The notes under the pieces are model-generated. The model was given only the letters and a program-made list of their open reading frames with translations, made no database searches and was not told where the DNA came from. Made by a program: the position numbers and the translations under genes. Below are positions 50,243 through 60,303 of a DNA stretch of 64,000 nucleotides, piece after piece. Source of the DNA: Paulinella micropora (lineage: Eukaryota; Cercozoa; Imbricatea; Euglyphida; Paulinellidae); the NCBI GenBank assembly GCA_019918135.1, contig WBZZ01002514.1, forward strand, positions 1-64,000, in the 5' to 3' direction. Positions within the stretch are counted from its first letter, which is position 1. Each line of letters begins with the position of its first letter.

Positions 50243-53160
50243 GACCCCAGCCGAATTTGGCGCGAAATCTTACTGTTTTGCATGGGGCGCGAGAGAGTGC
50301 AAAAAAAGAGAATACGCTGAATTAATTAAAAGCTCGACAAAGTCTAGGCCACACTATGAGCTCTGTTACCTCGTGCTGTACGACGATAAAAGTGCGGCTG
50401 GCATGCCCAAAAACTACCCGCTCCTTATGTCTTATTTGGCCGGGGCGGACTGTCAAGGGGCTAGTCCCGCACGACCAGACGAATTGAATCGACGGGACTT
50501 TCCTCTCGTGCCCAACGCGCACTCAACTAAGAAGTTACATTATGCGGCTTGGCACTGGGAAGACCCCAAGGAAGGTGCACGTCACACGAAAGGGGGGCCG
50601 GTAGGCTTTCCGGGGAAACACACATAAGGTAAATTGCCGACAGGTTTCATTCGAGAAACGGGAAAGAGAAAAGTTCAGTTCGCAAAGAAACGTACAGGGA
50701 AGGCGCAGGGGGGAAAGGGAAGGGAAGGAGGGGGGGAGGGAGGCGCTCGCTCCCCCCTTATTTCCCCTTTCATTCCCCCGCTTTCCCTACTCCCCGTTCT
50801 CCCCCCCCTCCCCCTTCTCTTCCCGCTCCCTCTTCTCCCCAAAGGGGGGGGGGGGAGGGGAATATGAAAAACTTGTCATTTGCGCAAAAAAAAGAGAAAA
50901 CTTTTAATTAAAAGCTCGACAAAGTCTTACACTAGGCACTGAGAACGGGGAGCGCGAGCGGGAAGGGGAAGAGCAGGGGCACGCGAAGAAAGTATACAAT
51001 ACGCTGAATTAAAGCTCGACAAAGTCGTGCACTTTGCACTGAAAACTAGGAGATTAAGAGGGAAGGGGAAGGGGGGGGGTGCTTAGTGGAGACATTTCAT
51101 GTATTTATTTTTTTGTTGTAGCTTCTGCGCCCTTCCCTCTCCTTTCCCCTTGTTCTTTGAGCCCCCCGGGCTCAGGGGGCTCAAGTGGGAGGGAAGAAAG
51201 AAAGGGGTAGGGGGGGGCGCCCCCCCCCCCCCAATCGGTGGGCTCCAAAAAAAGTTTACTTATTTTTGCCCCCCGCTCTGAGGAGGGAGGGATGTGCCGC
51301 GTGCTGCCCTTTCTCTCTCCCAGCTGCCTGCCGGTCTCTGGGGGGTTTGCCTTCCTAGATTTGCCAGGCTTTTCATCGCGTCGGTCACCGCAGCGCAAAC
51401 GTCGCGGCCCTTGCACCAGGCCACGACGTTCGCGCCTGTGTAACTAGCTTCAAACAGCTGGTCTCCGGCACCGGAGTCCATGACCGCTCTCCGGTTTGCG
51501 TTCCCCTGCTTTTTTTTCCACCGACTGCTTTTTTTCTTTAGCCTATCAAGCCTTAAAATAGTCTCCCCTTTTTTTGCGTGTGTGCCTGGAGGGCCAGGGG
51601 GGAGGCAACCCTCTTGCCCTTTTCTTTGCTTGCTCCCTTTCTTTGCCCTCCCCCCGTCTGTTCCCTTTGTTGTCGGGCAACAATTTTTTTCTTCCTTTTT
51701 TCATATTTTCCTGACCTTGCGCACGGTGGTCGAGCTATGGCACGGACAGGACGCCGTCGGGGCCGGCCGGGGCCTTTGTTTTGGCACATTGGCCATCGCC
51801 CATCCATCCTCCGCAGGGTCATGCTGGGGGCACGGTGATCTGTTCCTAGTTTTCAGTGCCCCCCAAGTGTAAGACCGTCGAGTGGGCCGGATGCTGCGGC
51901 AGCCTGAGGGTGCCGTTGCAAGTGTCAAGTGTGATGCTTTGTCGAGTTTTAATTCAGCGTGGACTTTTCTTGCACCGGCAAAGCGCCCCACTCTCCCTGT
52001 CCCTTCCCCTTCCCTCTCCCTCTTGGTTCTCAGTGCCAAGCCTGAGATTTTGTCAGGAATTTTTTTTCGCGTGATTTTTCTTGTACACCGGCGAAGCGCG
52101 CCCCTCTACTCCACCGCCCCCCCCCCTGAGCCCAGGGGGCTCAAGGAGCAGGGGAGGGGAAGGGGGGCGCAGAAGCTACAAACAAAATAAATACATGCAA
52201 CGCCTCCACTAATCCCCCCCGGCCCTTTCCTCTCTTAGTTTTCGGCGCCAAGCTTACAACTATGTCATGGATTTTTTTAATTTTTTCTGTACACCGGCAA
52301 AGCGCGCCCCTGCCCTCCCTCTCCCCTCTTCCCGACGGGGGGATGATGGAAAGACAGATTGATCCTCCCCGGCCCCTTCCTCTCTTAGTTTTCAGTGCCA
52401 AAGATTAAAACTTTGTCAAGGATTTCTTTTTATTAAATTTCTTTACATTCTTAGTGAGGTTTTTGTCCTCCTGGCACATTGACTAACCGCCCATCCATCC
52501 GCAGCAGGGTCGTGCTGGAGCACGGTGCTCTGCTCCTAGTTTTCAGTGCCCAAGTGTAAGACCGTCGAGCTTTGATTCAACGTATTCTTTTTCGCACTCT
52601 CTTGGCGCGCGAGCAGAGCACAGACGGTGCCGGCTAGGGTTCTAACATAGGCTACCGCAGAAACATGACGTGGGCCCGATGCTGCGGCAGCCTGAGGGTG
52701 CAGTTGCAAGTGTCAAGTGTAATGCCTTGTCGAGTTTTAATTCAGCGTGATTTTTCTTGCACTTTCTTGGCGCCCCCTGCCTCTTCTTCTCTCCCCTGAG
52801 CCAAGGGGGCTCAAGGAGCAGGGGAGGGGAAGAGGGAAGGGTGAATGGCGCAGAAGCTACAAACAAAATAAATACATGCAACGCCTCCATTAATCCCACC
52901 TATGCCGGGCGCTTTCCCCTCTTCCCTCCTACTGACGGGGGGAAGATAGATTAATCCTCCTCTGCCCTTCCCTTCCTCTCCTAGTTTTCAGTGCCAAGAT
53001 GACAACTTTGTCATGGATTTTTTTTGCGCTGATTTTTGTGCACCGGCAAAGCGCGCCCCTTCCTCTTCCCCTTTCCTCCCCCCCCCCCTCCCATTCCTCC
53101 CCCCGTCTGTTCCCATTGTTGTCGGGCAAAAAGATTTTCTTTTCCTCTTTTCATATTCCC
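50243..53160. repeat. 2.9 kb of dispersed repeats
   Basis: Contains a GCGCGAGAGAGTGCAAAAAA / TTAATTAAAAGCTCGACAAA module (50,288-50,345), the CATTCGAGAAACGGG unit, two more CTCGACAAAGTC modules (50,920, 51,015), half palindrome with G/C core (51,150-51,235), GCGCACGGTGGTC module (51,700-51,860), ACACCGGCnAAGCGC units, and two GAGCCC right halves followed by ATAAATACATGCAACGCCTC. Short Pro/Ser-rich frames follow the repeats. No gene is seen. Confidence 0.7.
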
Positions 53161-53354
53161 GCGGATCTTGCGCACCCTGCGCCCTGGAGGCACTCACCGA
53201 CCCACAGGCACAAACAACCGTCGCCCAGGCCAACCGCTGCATCAACTACCAAGCAAAACGCTTCACCTCCAACACAGCTGCCTACATAGGCCTCTCGGTC
53301 GCCCTCACACTCTACCCCGCACCAGGATTAAAATTTTCAAGACTTTTTTATTGA
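53161..53354 (+). pseudogene. C-terminal scrap of an unknown protein
   Basis: The plus strand reads LEALTDPQAQTTVAQANRCI then NTAAYIGLSVALTLYPAPG and stops before TTTTTTATTGAAAAAAAAC. The composition is protein-like and unlike the repeats around it. It begins abruptly inside a GCGCAC module. Confidence 0.4.
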
Positions 53355-53435
53355 AAAAAAACAATTTAATTAAACTCAACTTTTACAGAAAAAAGAAATA
53401 AAAAAATGGGGGGGGGCGCCGCGGGAACTCGCTGA

Positions 53436-54020
53436 CTAACGCCGCTGTTTCTTGGGCCCGAATGCCAGCGAGTTCCCGAGGGACAAGCCCCCCGCACCCC
53501 CCCTCCGCTTCTTCCCCCCGGGGGGCAAGCCCCCGCTCCCCGCTGCATCTGCAGACCAACTGGTGTCTGTCAAGAGCGCAGGGTCCTCTGCCACCTCGTA
53601 AATCAGCCGCAGGGGATCGATTGCGGGGGGCTCGCTAACGGGGGTCTCGCTGCCCCCCTCTTCTTCAGCCCCTGCCACCGGGCTGGACAGCTTCACCTCC
53701 TTGAACAGCACCACGCGGTAGATGGAATGCTTGCCCTTAGTCTGCACGTTTATGCGCCGCAATGGCTCGCCGTCGGCATTCTTCAGCCCTTCGAAGCTTG
53801 ACCTCAGGCATGTCTTGAAGAACTGCTCCAGCAAGCTCCGACATTTATGGTGCGACAGGGTCTTTACTACACTCCTGCCGTCGTCGGCCACCTCCGCCTC
53901 GCAGGCCAAACGATTTACAGTATTGCGGCTTATCAAAAGCCCGTGCGACCTTGTCCAGAGAGCGTGCCCTTCCTTAAACAAGACTCCAACTTCCGCTGGT
54001 TTGTGACCACCGTCCCCCAC
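53436..54020 (-). CDS. Helicase-locus downstream ORF
   Basis: GTG-initiated, 194 residues, overlapping the next ORF in another frame. Contains ISRNTVNRLACEAEVADDGR and GKHSIYRVVLFKEVKL, with a nuclear-type C-terminus (GGKKRRGG, GPKKQRR). Probably the C-terminal region of the origin-binding-type protein. Confidence 0.5.
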   Translation of the reverse strand: MGDGGHKPAEVGVLFKEGHALWTRSHGLLISRNTVNRLACEAEVADDGRSVVKTLSHHKCRSLLEQFFKTCLRSSFEGLKNADGEPLRRINVQTKGKHSIYRVVLFKEVKLSSPVAGAEEEGGSETPVSEPPAIDPLRLIYEVAEDPALLTDTSWSADAAGSGGLPPGGKKRRGGAGGLSLGNSLAFGPKKQRR

Positions 54021-54769
54021 GAGATATCTGCGCCGCCCAGCAGCCGATCCACGGGTCTCTGCAGGGGGCCGCTCTCGCCTGCCCGCAGCTGGGGCTCCCC
54101 GAGCAGCAGCTTCGCGAGGGCTTCAAGGAAAATCACGCGGGTAGTGGGGTTTTTGCTCCTCTGCACTGACAAAACAGGGACATCGCTCAGCCCCGCAAAT
54201 TGCCCCTCCGCCCACGGCAGGGATATCTCGGGCCGCCCGCTATACAGGCACCACGTGCCCAACAGTCCCAGCAGCCGCTTCTGCGCCGCGAGCCGGCACG
54301 CCGTCGCGTAGTTCAGCTCGCGCCTTGCCGACGGGTGTCTCAGCAACAATTTCAGATACGGCACGCGCTCCAGCGCCGACCGCCCGGAAGCCCCGTCGCG
54401 CAGGGGCGTCGTGCCCGTCACCAGCCCCTGCGGCGGCTGCTCCCCTCCCTCTACCCTTGCCTCCTGCAGCTTGATTTCGTTTCGCAGTTCCTCGTCGCTC
54501 ATGCACGTTGCAGCTTCCTCCAGCTGCTCGACGGCAGACTTCTTGGCCTCTTTCCGTTCTTGGCGAGCTTTGTCTGCCTCCTCGTTTCGTTCCTCGTGCA
54601 TTGCTTCCGTGACCCCTCCTGGCCACTGGTGCCATTCCTCGGGCGGCGGCAGCTCCGTCGCCGCATAGTCCACTCGCACGAGCTCGTCGCAGCCCTCCAG
54701 CCCGCTGGCGCGGGCAGGAAGGGAGGGGCAAGGGGCGGTTGCGGGTGGGCAGAGCATTGCCCTCTGCAC
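53933..54769 (-). CDS. Helicase-locus middle ORF
   Basis: Protein-like from about LEGCDELVRVDYAATELPP. It has a coiled-coil stretch (ARQERKEAKKSAVEQLEEAA) and a helical, Leu-rich region (RVPYLKLLLRHPSARREL, LLGLLGTWCLYSGRPEIS). It overlaps both neighbours in different frames. The 5' edge lies at a CCCGCGCCAGCGGGCTGG palindrome like those at 23.0, 38.4 and 41.6 kb. Confidence 0.5.
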   Translation of the reverse strand: MQRAMLCPPATAPCPSLPARASGLEGCDELVRVDYAATELPPPEEWHQWPGGVTEAMHEERNEEADKARQERKEAKKSAVEQLEEAATCMSDEELRNEIKLQEARVEGGEQPPQGLVTGTTPLRDGASGRSALERVPYLKLLLRHPSARRELNYATACRLAAQKRLLGLLGTWCLYSGRPEISLPWAEGQFAGLSDVPVLSVQRSKNPTTRVIFLEALAKLLLGEPQLRAGESGPLQRPVDRLLGGADISWGTVVTNQRKLESCLRKGTLSGQGRTGF

Positions 54770-56649
54770 ACGTGCACGAGCGAAGCCTCCACATCTTTTA
54801 GGGTCAGCGGCGCGTTCGTCGACACGAACGGCGTCTTGAAATATACGTGCATCTCATGCACGTTACGAGCCCGCCCGCTCATCTGCGCATAGTCCCGCGC
54901 CAAGATCTCGTTATTGTCTAGCAGCACATACATCGCATGGAAATGGAACTCGCTCACGCCAGGGGGCTCCGCGAAACTCACTCCAAAAGTCAGAGTGCAG
55001 GTAAAGCACACAAAGTGCAGCTGCGACCAGATGGGCCACAGGCCGCTCCTGAAGTCACTCGCGTAGCCCTCCCCCAAATCGCGCCTCAGAAACTCCTTAC
55101 TCCGCGCCCCGAAATAACAACGTATTTTCAGGTTCCTGACCAGCCCCACCATATCATCGCATATCTTTTCCAGCTCCCGCCGGTTGCCCCCCGCTACTAT
55201 CACCTTTTTCCCGCTCAGCAGGTCTAGCACCATCTTTCGCACGATGCTCTGCCGGCTCTTGTGCTCGTAGTATCGCCGGTTGCTTTGCTTGCGAAAGCTG
55301 CTGCAGCGCAGGTACGTGCTGCAGTCCCTAGCTTCTTCCGCGGGCGCGCCCGCCACCCCCGTGCCCTGCCTCATGGCGTGCAGCACCTCGAGCGTGCGCG
55401 GGGTCATAAACGCATCCAGGCAAATGATCTTGTCCGCTTCCCGGACGAGCATCTCCAGCATCAGCATATTCAGGAGGTCCTTTTCCGTGTTGAGCCCTTG
55501 CGTAGCCTGGTATAGCAGGCTCTCGCACTCGTCCAGCAGCAAGATGTTGTACGCCACGCCGCCCGGCCGTTGCCCTCTTATCTCGCCCAACGAATGCAGG
55601 CTTTCAAACGTCCAGATCCCGCGGTCGCTCCCTAGCGCGTCCAGGGGCTTGAAACTAAACTTGTAGTCCTTGAATGCGTGCGCCTGCGATTCACAGAAGG
55701 TTCGGCGGCTCGCCAGGATCAGGAACGTAGGCTTGACTCCCGGGCCCAGGTCCTTTTCCCACTTGGTCAGCCAGCGCAGCAACAGCTCGTACATCTCAGG
55801 GGGCCAGGCGCCGGGCTTCTGCCGCGCCAGCACCGCTTCCACCAGGTTCCTCTCTTGAGTCGTCTTGCCCGCGCCCAACGACTCTTGGAGCAGCATGATC
55901 GAAAAGTCGTCGCTAATCGTAAAAGGCTGTGCCCACTCCGACGCCACGTCTTCACGTACCTTCACAAAAGGAGCCCATTTCTTGTCTGCTTTGCGCAGGC
56001 CGTCCAGCACACCTATGCAGCCATAGCCGTCTTGCATCTCCCCCGTCCGGGTCACCCGCGATCCGCCTAGGCTCTTCCAGGTCCTGCCGAGGCACGCACA
56101 GGTCCACCAGAAATCTGTTTTATGGACCTCGATGGTTTGCGACTCACAGTCTTTGCCCGAGCAGAGCCCCTGGGTTTCCCACGCGGGCCAGCGCTGCTTG
56201 GCGCTGCTGCCCCGCACGAGCTGCAGCGCCTCCCGTTGCAGCTTATTCTCCAGCACCTCCCTGAGCCTCCTAGTCCGTAGCTCGTCGACGATGGACCAAA
56301 GCGCTGAACCTTCGCTGCCCTCTTTTTGTTCTGCTTCTTTGCCCGGGTAAAAGTTCAAAAGCCGACCCGCCCGGCGCTCGGGTTCCTCGCTGCCCTGCGC
56401 GCGCTTGGCATCGCAATTCTTACAGTGCACAACCAGCCAGATTTCCGAAGTATCGTCATCAATCGAAATCTCGACCTGCGCCTCTTCTGTATGCTTGTCG
56501 GGCTGTCGCTTGGCGTATGACAGCACACACGGCGAGTTGGCTCCGAGGGTCGCGGTAAAACGCTTGATTGCCGGGTAGTTCTGGGGCTCTTCCATTTGTC
56601 TGGGGTCGTCCAGCATAGGAGACACGGGCTGCACTATGCAGCATTCCAT
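54499..56649 (-). CDS. Origin-binding-protein-like SF2 helicase
   Basis: Helicase motifs are clear: Walker A SLGAGKTTQE (about 259-264), Walker B LLLDECES (about 373-376), the FMT-type motif ICLDAFMTPRT, and the arginine-finger motif AQMSGRARN (about 589-595). An N-terminal Cys-rich part (VVHCKNCD, CSGKDCE, WTCACLG) could bind zinc. The layout and the GAGKTT plus DECE pairing fit the herpes UL9-type origin-binding protein family, also found in several giant viruses; these unwind the replication origin. The open frame extends upstream of the first ATG with an acidic stretch. The primase lies next upstream on the same strand. The locus as a whole looks broken (about two breaks). Confidence 0.7.
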   Translation of the reverse strand: MECCIVQPVSPMLDDPRQMEEPQNYPAIKRFTATLGANSPCVLSYAKRQPDKHTEEAQVEISIDDDTSEIWLVVHCKNCDAKRAQGSEEPERRAGRLLNFYPGKEAEQKEGSEGSALWSIVDELRTRRLREVLENKLQREALQLVRGSSAKQRWPAWETQGLCSGKDCESQTIEVHKTDFWWTCACLGRTWKSLGGSRVTRTGEMQDGYGCIGVLDGLRKADKKWAPFVKVREDVASEWAQPFTISDDFSIMLLQESLGAGKTTQERNLVEAVLARQKPGAWPPEMYELLLRWLTKWEKDLGPGVKPTFLILASRRTFCESQAHAFKDYKFSFKPLDALGSDRGIWTFESLHSLGEIRGQRPGGVAYNILLLDECESLLYQATQGLNTEKDLLNMLMLEMLVREADKIICLDAFMTPRTLEVLHAMRQGTGVAGAPAEEARDCSTYLRCSSFRKQSNRRYYEHKSRQSIVRKMVLDLLSGKKVIVAGGNRRELEKICDDMVGLVRNLKIRCYFGARSKEFLRRDLGEGYASDFRSGLWPIWSQLHFVCFTCTLTFGVSFAEPPGVSEFHFHAMYVLLDNNEILARDYAQMSGRARNVHEMHVYFKTPFVSTNAPLTLKDVEASLVHVCRGQCSAHPQPPLAPPFLPAPAGWRAATSSCEWTMRRRSCRRPRNGTSGQEGSRKQCTRNETRRQTKLAKNGKRPRSLPSSSWRKLQRA

Positions 56650-57453
56650 GGACCTGAGCACTGAGGTGACTCGCGCAGCGAGCGGCTTGACCCATGTTTT
56701 CTCATGCAGCTCGCTGGGGTCGACAGCATCTTCTTCATCCTCCTCCTCCTCCTCCCCCTGCTCGCCTGCTTCGTCTTCCTCTTCGCTTTCGTCGTCGTCG
56801 CCCCCATCCCCCCCCCCGCCGCCAGCTGAGCTGTGCGCCTCCTAACGCACACATGTGTGGTGGGGGGGGGGGGCGGCGCGTGTGTGCCTCTAAAATTGAG
56901 GTGGGGGGTGTGAAGGGTTATTCGAAAATAATATGCCGAAATTGTCGATAGGCCTGCTCCGGCCCTTTTTCCAATTTTAGCATGCCCCATGCCACCCGGG
57001 GGTCGGGGGCCGGCGCCCAAGGGGTCTGGACGGCTCCCTATATATTCTATAGCAGCACGTCCCACATGTAAAACTTAGGCGGGGGGCCGGGTATTTACTT
57101 GTCGATAGGCCCGGAACGCACCCCATTGCCAATCTACCCCACCCCCCACCGCCCACCTCAGAAAGTGGTAGGGGGCACCCCCCCCCCAACTCTCTCTCTC
57201 TCTCTCTATCTCACAAACACCCCACACACCCCGGGGGGAGAAGGAGGGGGGAAATGACCTGTGCGGCTCTGCGCAAATTGAAACGCCCCCGTGCGCCCTG
57301 CCGATCTCCTGCATACACACACAAATAGGAAACGTGTGCGCGGGGGAAAAGCGTGCTTCGATTCTGTGGACAATACTGGCCCTTGGATATAAACGAACAA
57401 CACAAACAAAAACAAAATGAATCAGAATGCACGGGCGCATGGGAGAAAGAAGA
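56650..57453. other. Spacer between primase and helicase ORFs
   Basis: The helicase frame stays open into an acidic GDDDESEEEDE-type stretch up to about 56,845. The rest holds short G and C runs, a TCGATAGGCC motif twice (56,945 and 57,092), and CTCTCTCT. No separate gene is seen. GT- and AG-type splice-like sequences lie at its two ends. Confidence 0.5.
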
Positions 57454-59490
57454 CTATGTACCTGTAGCATCCTGCTTCCCCTCGGCTGTAGCAACTTCTT
57501 GTTTGTTTGTATCCAAGGGTATATCTTCTTCTTGTTCTTCTTTCTCTTCTCGGTGCGGAGAGGCAGGGTCTGAGTTGCTGGCTGCGGTTGCAATATTAGG
57601 CGGCGGCGCGAGAGTGACGGCGCAGGGCTGCGCGAGGCAGAGCTTGTAGCGCGTGGCTTGGGGCAGAAGGAAGCGCGCCCGGTGGACCTTCGCAGCGCAA
57701 TGCACGCTGAGGCAAGTAATGGTTAGTTCGGCTTGGCCCAAGGTCACGAGCAGGCGATTGGAGTGGTGTGGATTGGCACTGCCCGTTGCGGCGTGGCGGA
57801 AGGGGCAGATGGCTGTATTCTTGGTCGTGTAGCCCATGATGTAACCCGAGGTTTTCCAAACGACATTTTCGAGCTGGACATGCTGCCCCAAGTAGGGTTC
57901 GATGTGCGCACGCAGGAGCGCGCTCATCTGGCCCTGCGCGTAGCGGTGTGGGCCGCCGAGCGTGAGGGCGTAGCCCCCTCCAGCTGGCGCTGGCTCGCCC
58001 TCACGCTCTGCACGACAGACCTTGCCGGCGACTTGTGCCCCCCAAGGCAGAGGGCCCACCGAGCGGCGCGGCGCGCGGGTCGGTTCAGATTGAGGAGGCG
58101 GGGCGGGCGGGTCCTGCGCGCGCCCGCATGCCAGCCCGCCTGCGGCAGTATTAGCCTGGGCCGACTCTGGCAGGGGCTCCGAGAGGGTTCGAGGAGGTTG
58201 AAGCTCCCCATTCCCCTCTTGGGCACGCACGTGCTTTCTATGCCGGGAAGGCTTAGGAGGTTTGGGGCGAGCAGCACCCCCTTTCTTCCGGGGGCCGGCA
58301 CCGCCGCGGCCCCCGAAGCGCGAGGGGGCGTCAGGGTCCTGCCACGCGGGCCCCCTCCGTGTGGCTTCAGTTTCGCCGACGCTGGCCTGAAGAACGAAGC
58401 CTGCGACGGCCTCGTCTGTCATGCCGTCGCAGGCAGACGAGGCAAGGCTGGCTGCAAGGAACTCGAGCGAAGGGTTGCAGAGCCAGGGGTCAGGCTGGCT
58501 AGAGCTAGAGCTGGAGCTAGAACTGGAGCTGGAGCTGGAGCTGGAGCTAGAGCTAGAGCTGGAGCTGGAGCTGCCCGAACTGGCGGATGGCGGGCGAAAC
58601 TCGTAGCGAGCAAGGGGGAGCAAAGGTCGCTTTGCATAGACAGACTTCCCGCAGAATTTGTTATAGGTGCAGTGCGACTGACTGCGCTCGGCATTGCGGG
58701 ACTGGTTGCGCTCGGCGGTCTGGAAGCAGCCGGCGCAGAGCTTGCGCTCGGCCTTGTCGCAGAGCGGGTAGCGGCACATGCCACCTCCTTTTTTGTAGAT
58801 GGAGAGGTCCACGACGGTGGATAGGTCGAGGTCCTGCGCGAAGGACGGATAGAAGCGCGCAAATATATCGATGGCGTCGCACATGAGCATGCCTGCGTCT
58901 GCCCAGCCTAGGACGAGCTGGGGGAAAACGAGGTGGTATGAGAGCTTCTCAAAAGTCCTCAGCTGGCGGCTTCGCTCCCCCTCGGCTGTGTCGGCCAGAT
59001 TCTGCCACTTCTCGACAGGGCCGTGGCTCTGGAGCACGTGCGCAGTACAGGCGGCCCAAGCCTCGGCGGGGGGCCAGCCTTGCGCGATCAGGCGCACGAC
59101 AATGAGGCTCGCTAGCACGACGAGGAAGCGCTGCATGAATTCGTTAAAGCGCTTGGGCGTGAGCTCCGGGGTTTGGCGTGCGTCTAGGTCGACAATGAGC
59201 GCAGAGGGATTCTGGATGACTTGCACCAAGGCAAATCGATTAAGCACCCTACCGTGGGGGTTGCGCGCCAGCCTGCACAACAGGCCTGTGATTGATTTCT
59301 GCTCGGCGAGCGTGAGGTGGAGTCGGCCGCCCGTCATGAGCGTAAAGTTGGGGGCGCATTTTTGCTCCTTGACGCGACTCTTGCCGGCTTTCAACAAGTC
59401 ATCGATTTCGAATGATATGCGACGGCCCGAGACCCACTGAGGGTCTGACCCCTGCGAGGCCGCGGGGGTCTGCATATGCTGTGCTAGCAT
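57454..59490 (-). CDS. UL52-like archaeo-eukaryotic primase
   Basis: The ATG start gives 678 residues. Primase motif I is SALIVDLDAR (D101, D103), motif II FEKLSYHLVFP (S184, H186) and motif III STVVDLSIYKKGGGMCRYP (D228 and R240), the order of archaeo-eukaryotic primases. A Cys cluster follows (CDKAERKLCAGC). A low-complexity middle includes about 27 consecutive serines and a Pro/Arg-rich basic stretch. Near the C-terminus a zinc motif ICPFRH...HHSN...CLSVHC (C562, C593, C598) matches the UL52 C-terminal finger. It makes RNA or DNA primers with the helicase next door. The gene looks whole. Confidence 0.8.
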   Translation of the reverse strand: MLAQHMQTPAASQGSDPQWVSGRRISFEIDDLLKAGKSRVKEQKCAPNFTLMTGGRLHLTLAEQKSITGLLCRLARNPHGRVLNRFALVQVIQNPSALIVDLDARQTPELTPKRFNEFMQRFLVVLASLIVVRLIAQGWPPAEAWAACTAHVLQSHGPVEKWQNLADTAEGERSRQLRTFEKLSYHLVFPQLVLGWADAGMLMCDAIDIFARFYPSFAQDLDLSTVVDLSIYKKGGGMCRYPLCDKAERKLCAGCFQTAERNQSRNAERSQSHCTYNKFCGKSVYAKRPLLPLARYEFRPPSASSGSSSSSSSSSSSSSSSSSSSSSSSSSQPDPWLCNPSLEFLAASLASSACDGMTDEAVAGFVLQASVGETEATRRGPAWQDPDAPSRFGGRGGAGPRKKGGAARPKPPKPSRHRKHVRAQEGNGELQPPRTLSEPLPESAQANTAAGGLACGRAQDPPAPPPQSEPTRAPRRSVGPLPWGAQVAGKVCRAEREGEPAPAGGGYALTLGGPHRYAQGQMSALLRAHIEPYLGQHVQLENVVWKTSGYIMGYTTKNTAICPFRHAATGSANPHHSNRLLVTLGQAELTITCLSVHCAAKVHRARFLLPQATRYKLCLAQPCAVTLAPPPNIATAASNSDPASPHREEKEEQEEDIPLDTNKQEVATAEGKQDATGT

Positions 59491-60183
59491 GAGTTTGGGA
59501 TGTCTGTTTTTCTTTTTTTACTTTTATGCCAAGATGGTACTTTGCTCTGGAGAAAAGGGGAAGAGGGAGAGAGAGGGAAGGGAGAGAGAGAGAGGGAGAG
59601 GGGGGGGGGGAGGGAGAGAGAGAGAGGGGGGAGAGAAGGGGGAGGGAGGGAACTGAAATTAAGGAGAGGCGTTTCTGTAACCGAGGGGACACTGCCTTTT
59701 TTCGGCCATATCGCGATGCAGGTAGACCTGCCCAAGCGGGGCTGGATTTTTTGGCACACCATCCAGCCCGCGCAAGCGGGCTGGAGAATCAAGTCGGCTT
59801 CTAGACGTGCGCTCTAAATCCTGACGGGGGGGGGGGGGGAGAAAAAAAGTCTCTTTCCCATTGCGCCACCGTCACAGTCGGGCCGTGCTGCCCGCAAGCA
59901 GCCTCGGTCGCACGCAGGGGAGCTCGCTCGACCCCAGAGTTAGGAGCGGGGCGGCGCCAGGAACTTTGGGTCGACCTGACTCGTGACAGGCATGGAACCG
60001 ACGGCTGGTTGCGGTTGGAGCTGAGTCGTGAGCCTGCGGGTGTGCTGCGCGGCAGCGCCTTCGTGTTGGGCGCAGGAAGCCTACCGTGCAATCGAGACGG
60101 ACACAAATGCGCTGCGCTTCGAGACCGCCCGACTTGTCTGCTTGATGCGCGAACTAGTGTTCTGACGGATCTACCAAGTACCT
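59491..60183. repeat. Purine-rich run, palindrome and gene remnant
   Basis: GAGAGGGAGA-type run (59,550-59,650), a CAGCCCGCGCAAGCGGGCTGG-type palindrome (59,765), a G-run, and a CACAGTCGGGCCGTGCTGCC segment shared with 62,333. Beyond about 60,080 protein-like sequence appears (ALRFETARLVCLMRELVF), apparently a scrap. Confidence 0.5.
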
Positions 60184-60303
60184 ATGGCAGAGCTTAAGGC
60201 CAACGGCGTGGAGCTGTCAGAATACCACCTACCGCGCTACAATTCGCCTGGTTCCTACGTCGGCTTCCAATCCCTCCCTTGTTCTTCGAGCCCCCGGGCT
60301 TAG
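60184..60303 (+). CDS. Very short ORF, probably a remnant
   Basis: MAELKANGVELSEYHLPRYN followed by SPGSYVGFQSL is protein-like, then runs into a GAGCCCCCGGGC palindrome that supplies the end. Confidence 0.3.
   Translation: MAELKANGVELSEYHLPRYNSPGSYVGFQSLPCSSSPRA

Noticed and set aside
53847-54892. Plus-strand frames opposite the helicase locus
   Set aside because: They are antisense shadows; helicase motifs lie on the minus strand.
57733-58824. 363-residue plus-strand frame opposite the primase gene
   Set aside because: It mirrors the GC-rich primase coding strand, and all primase motifs are on the minus strand.
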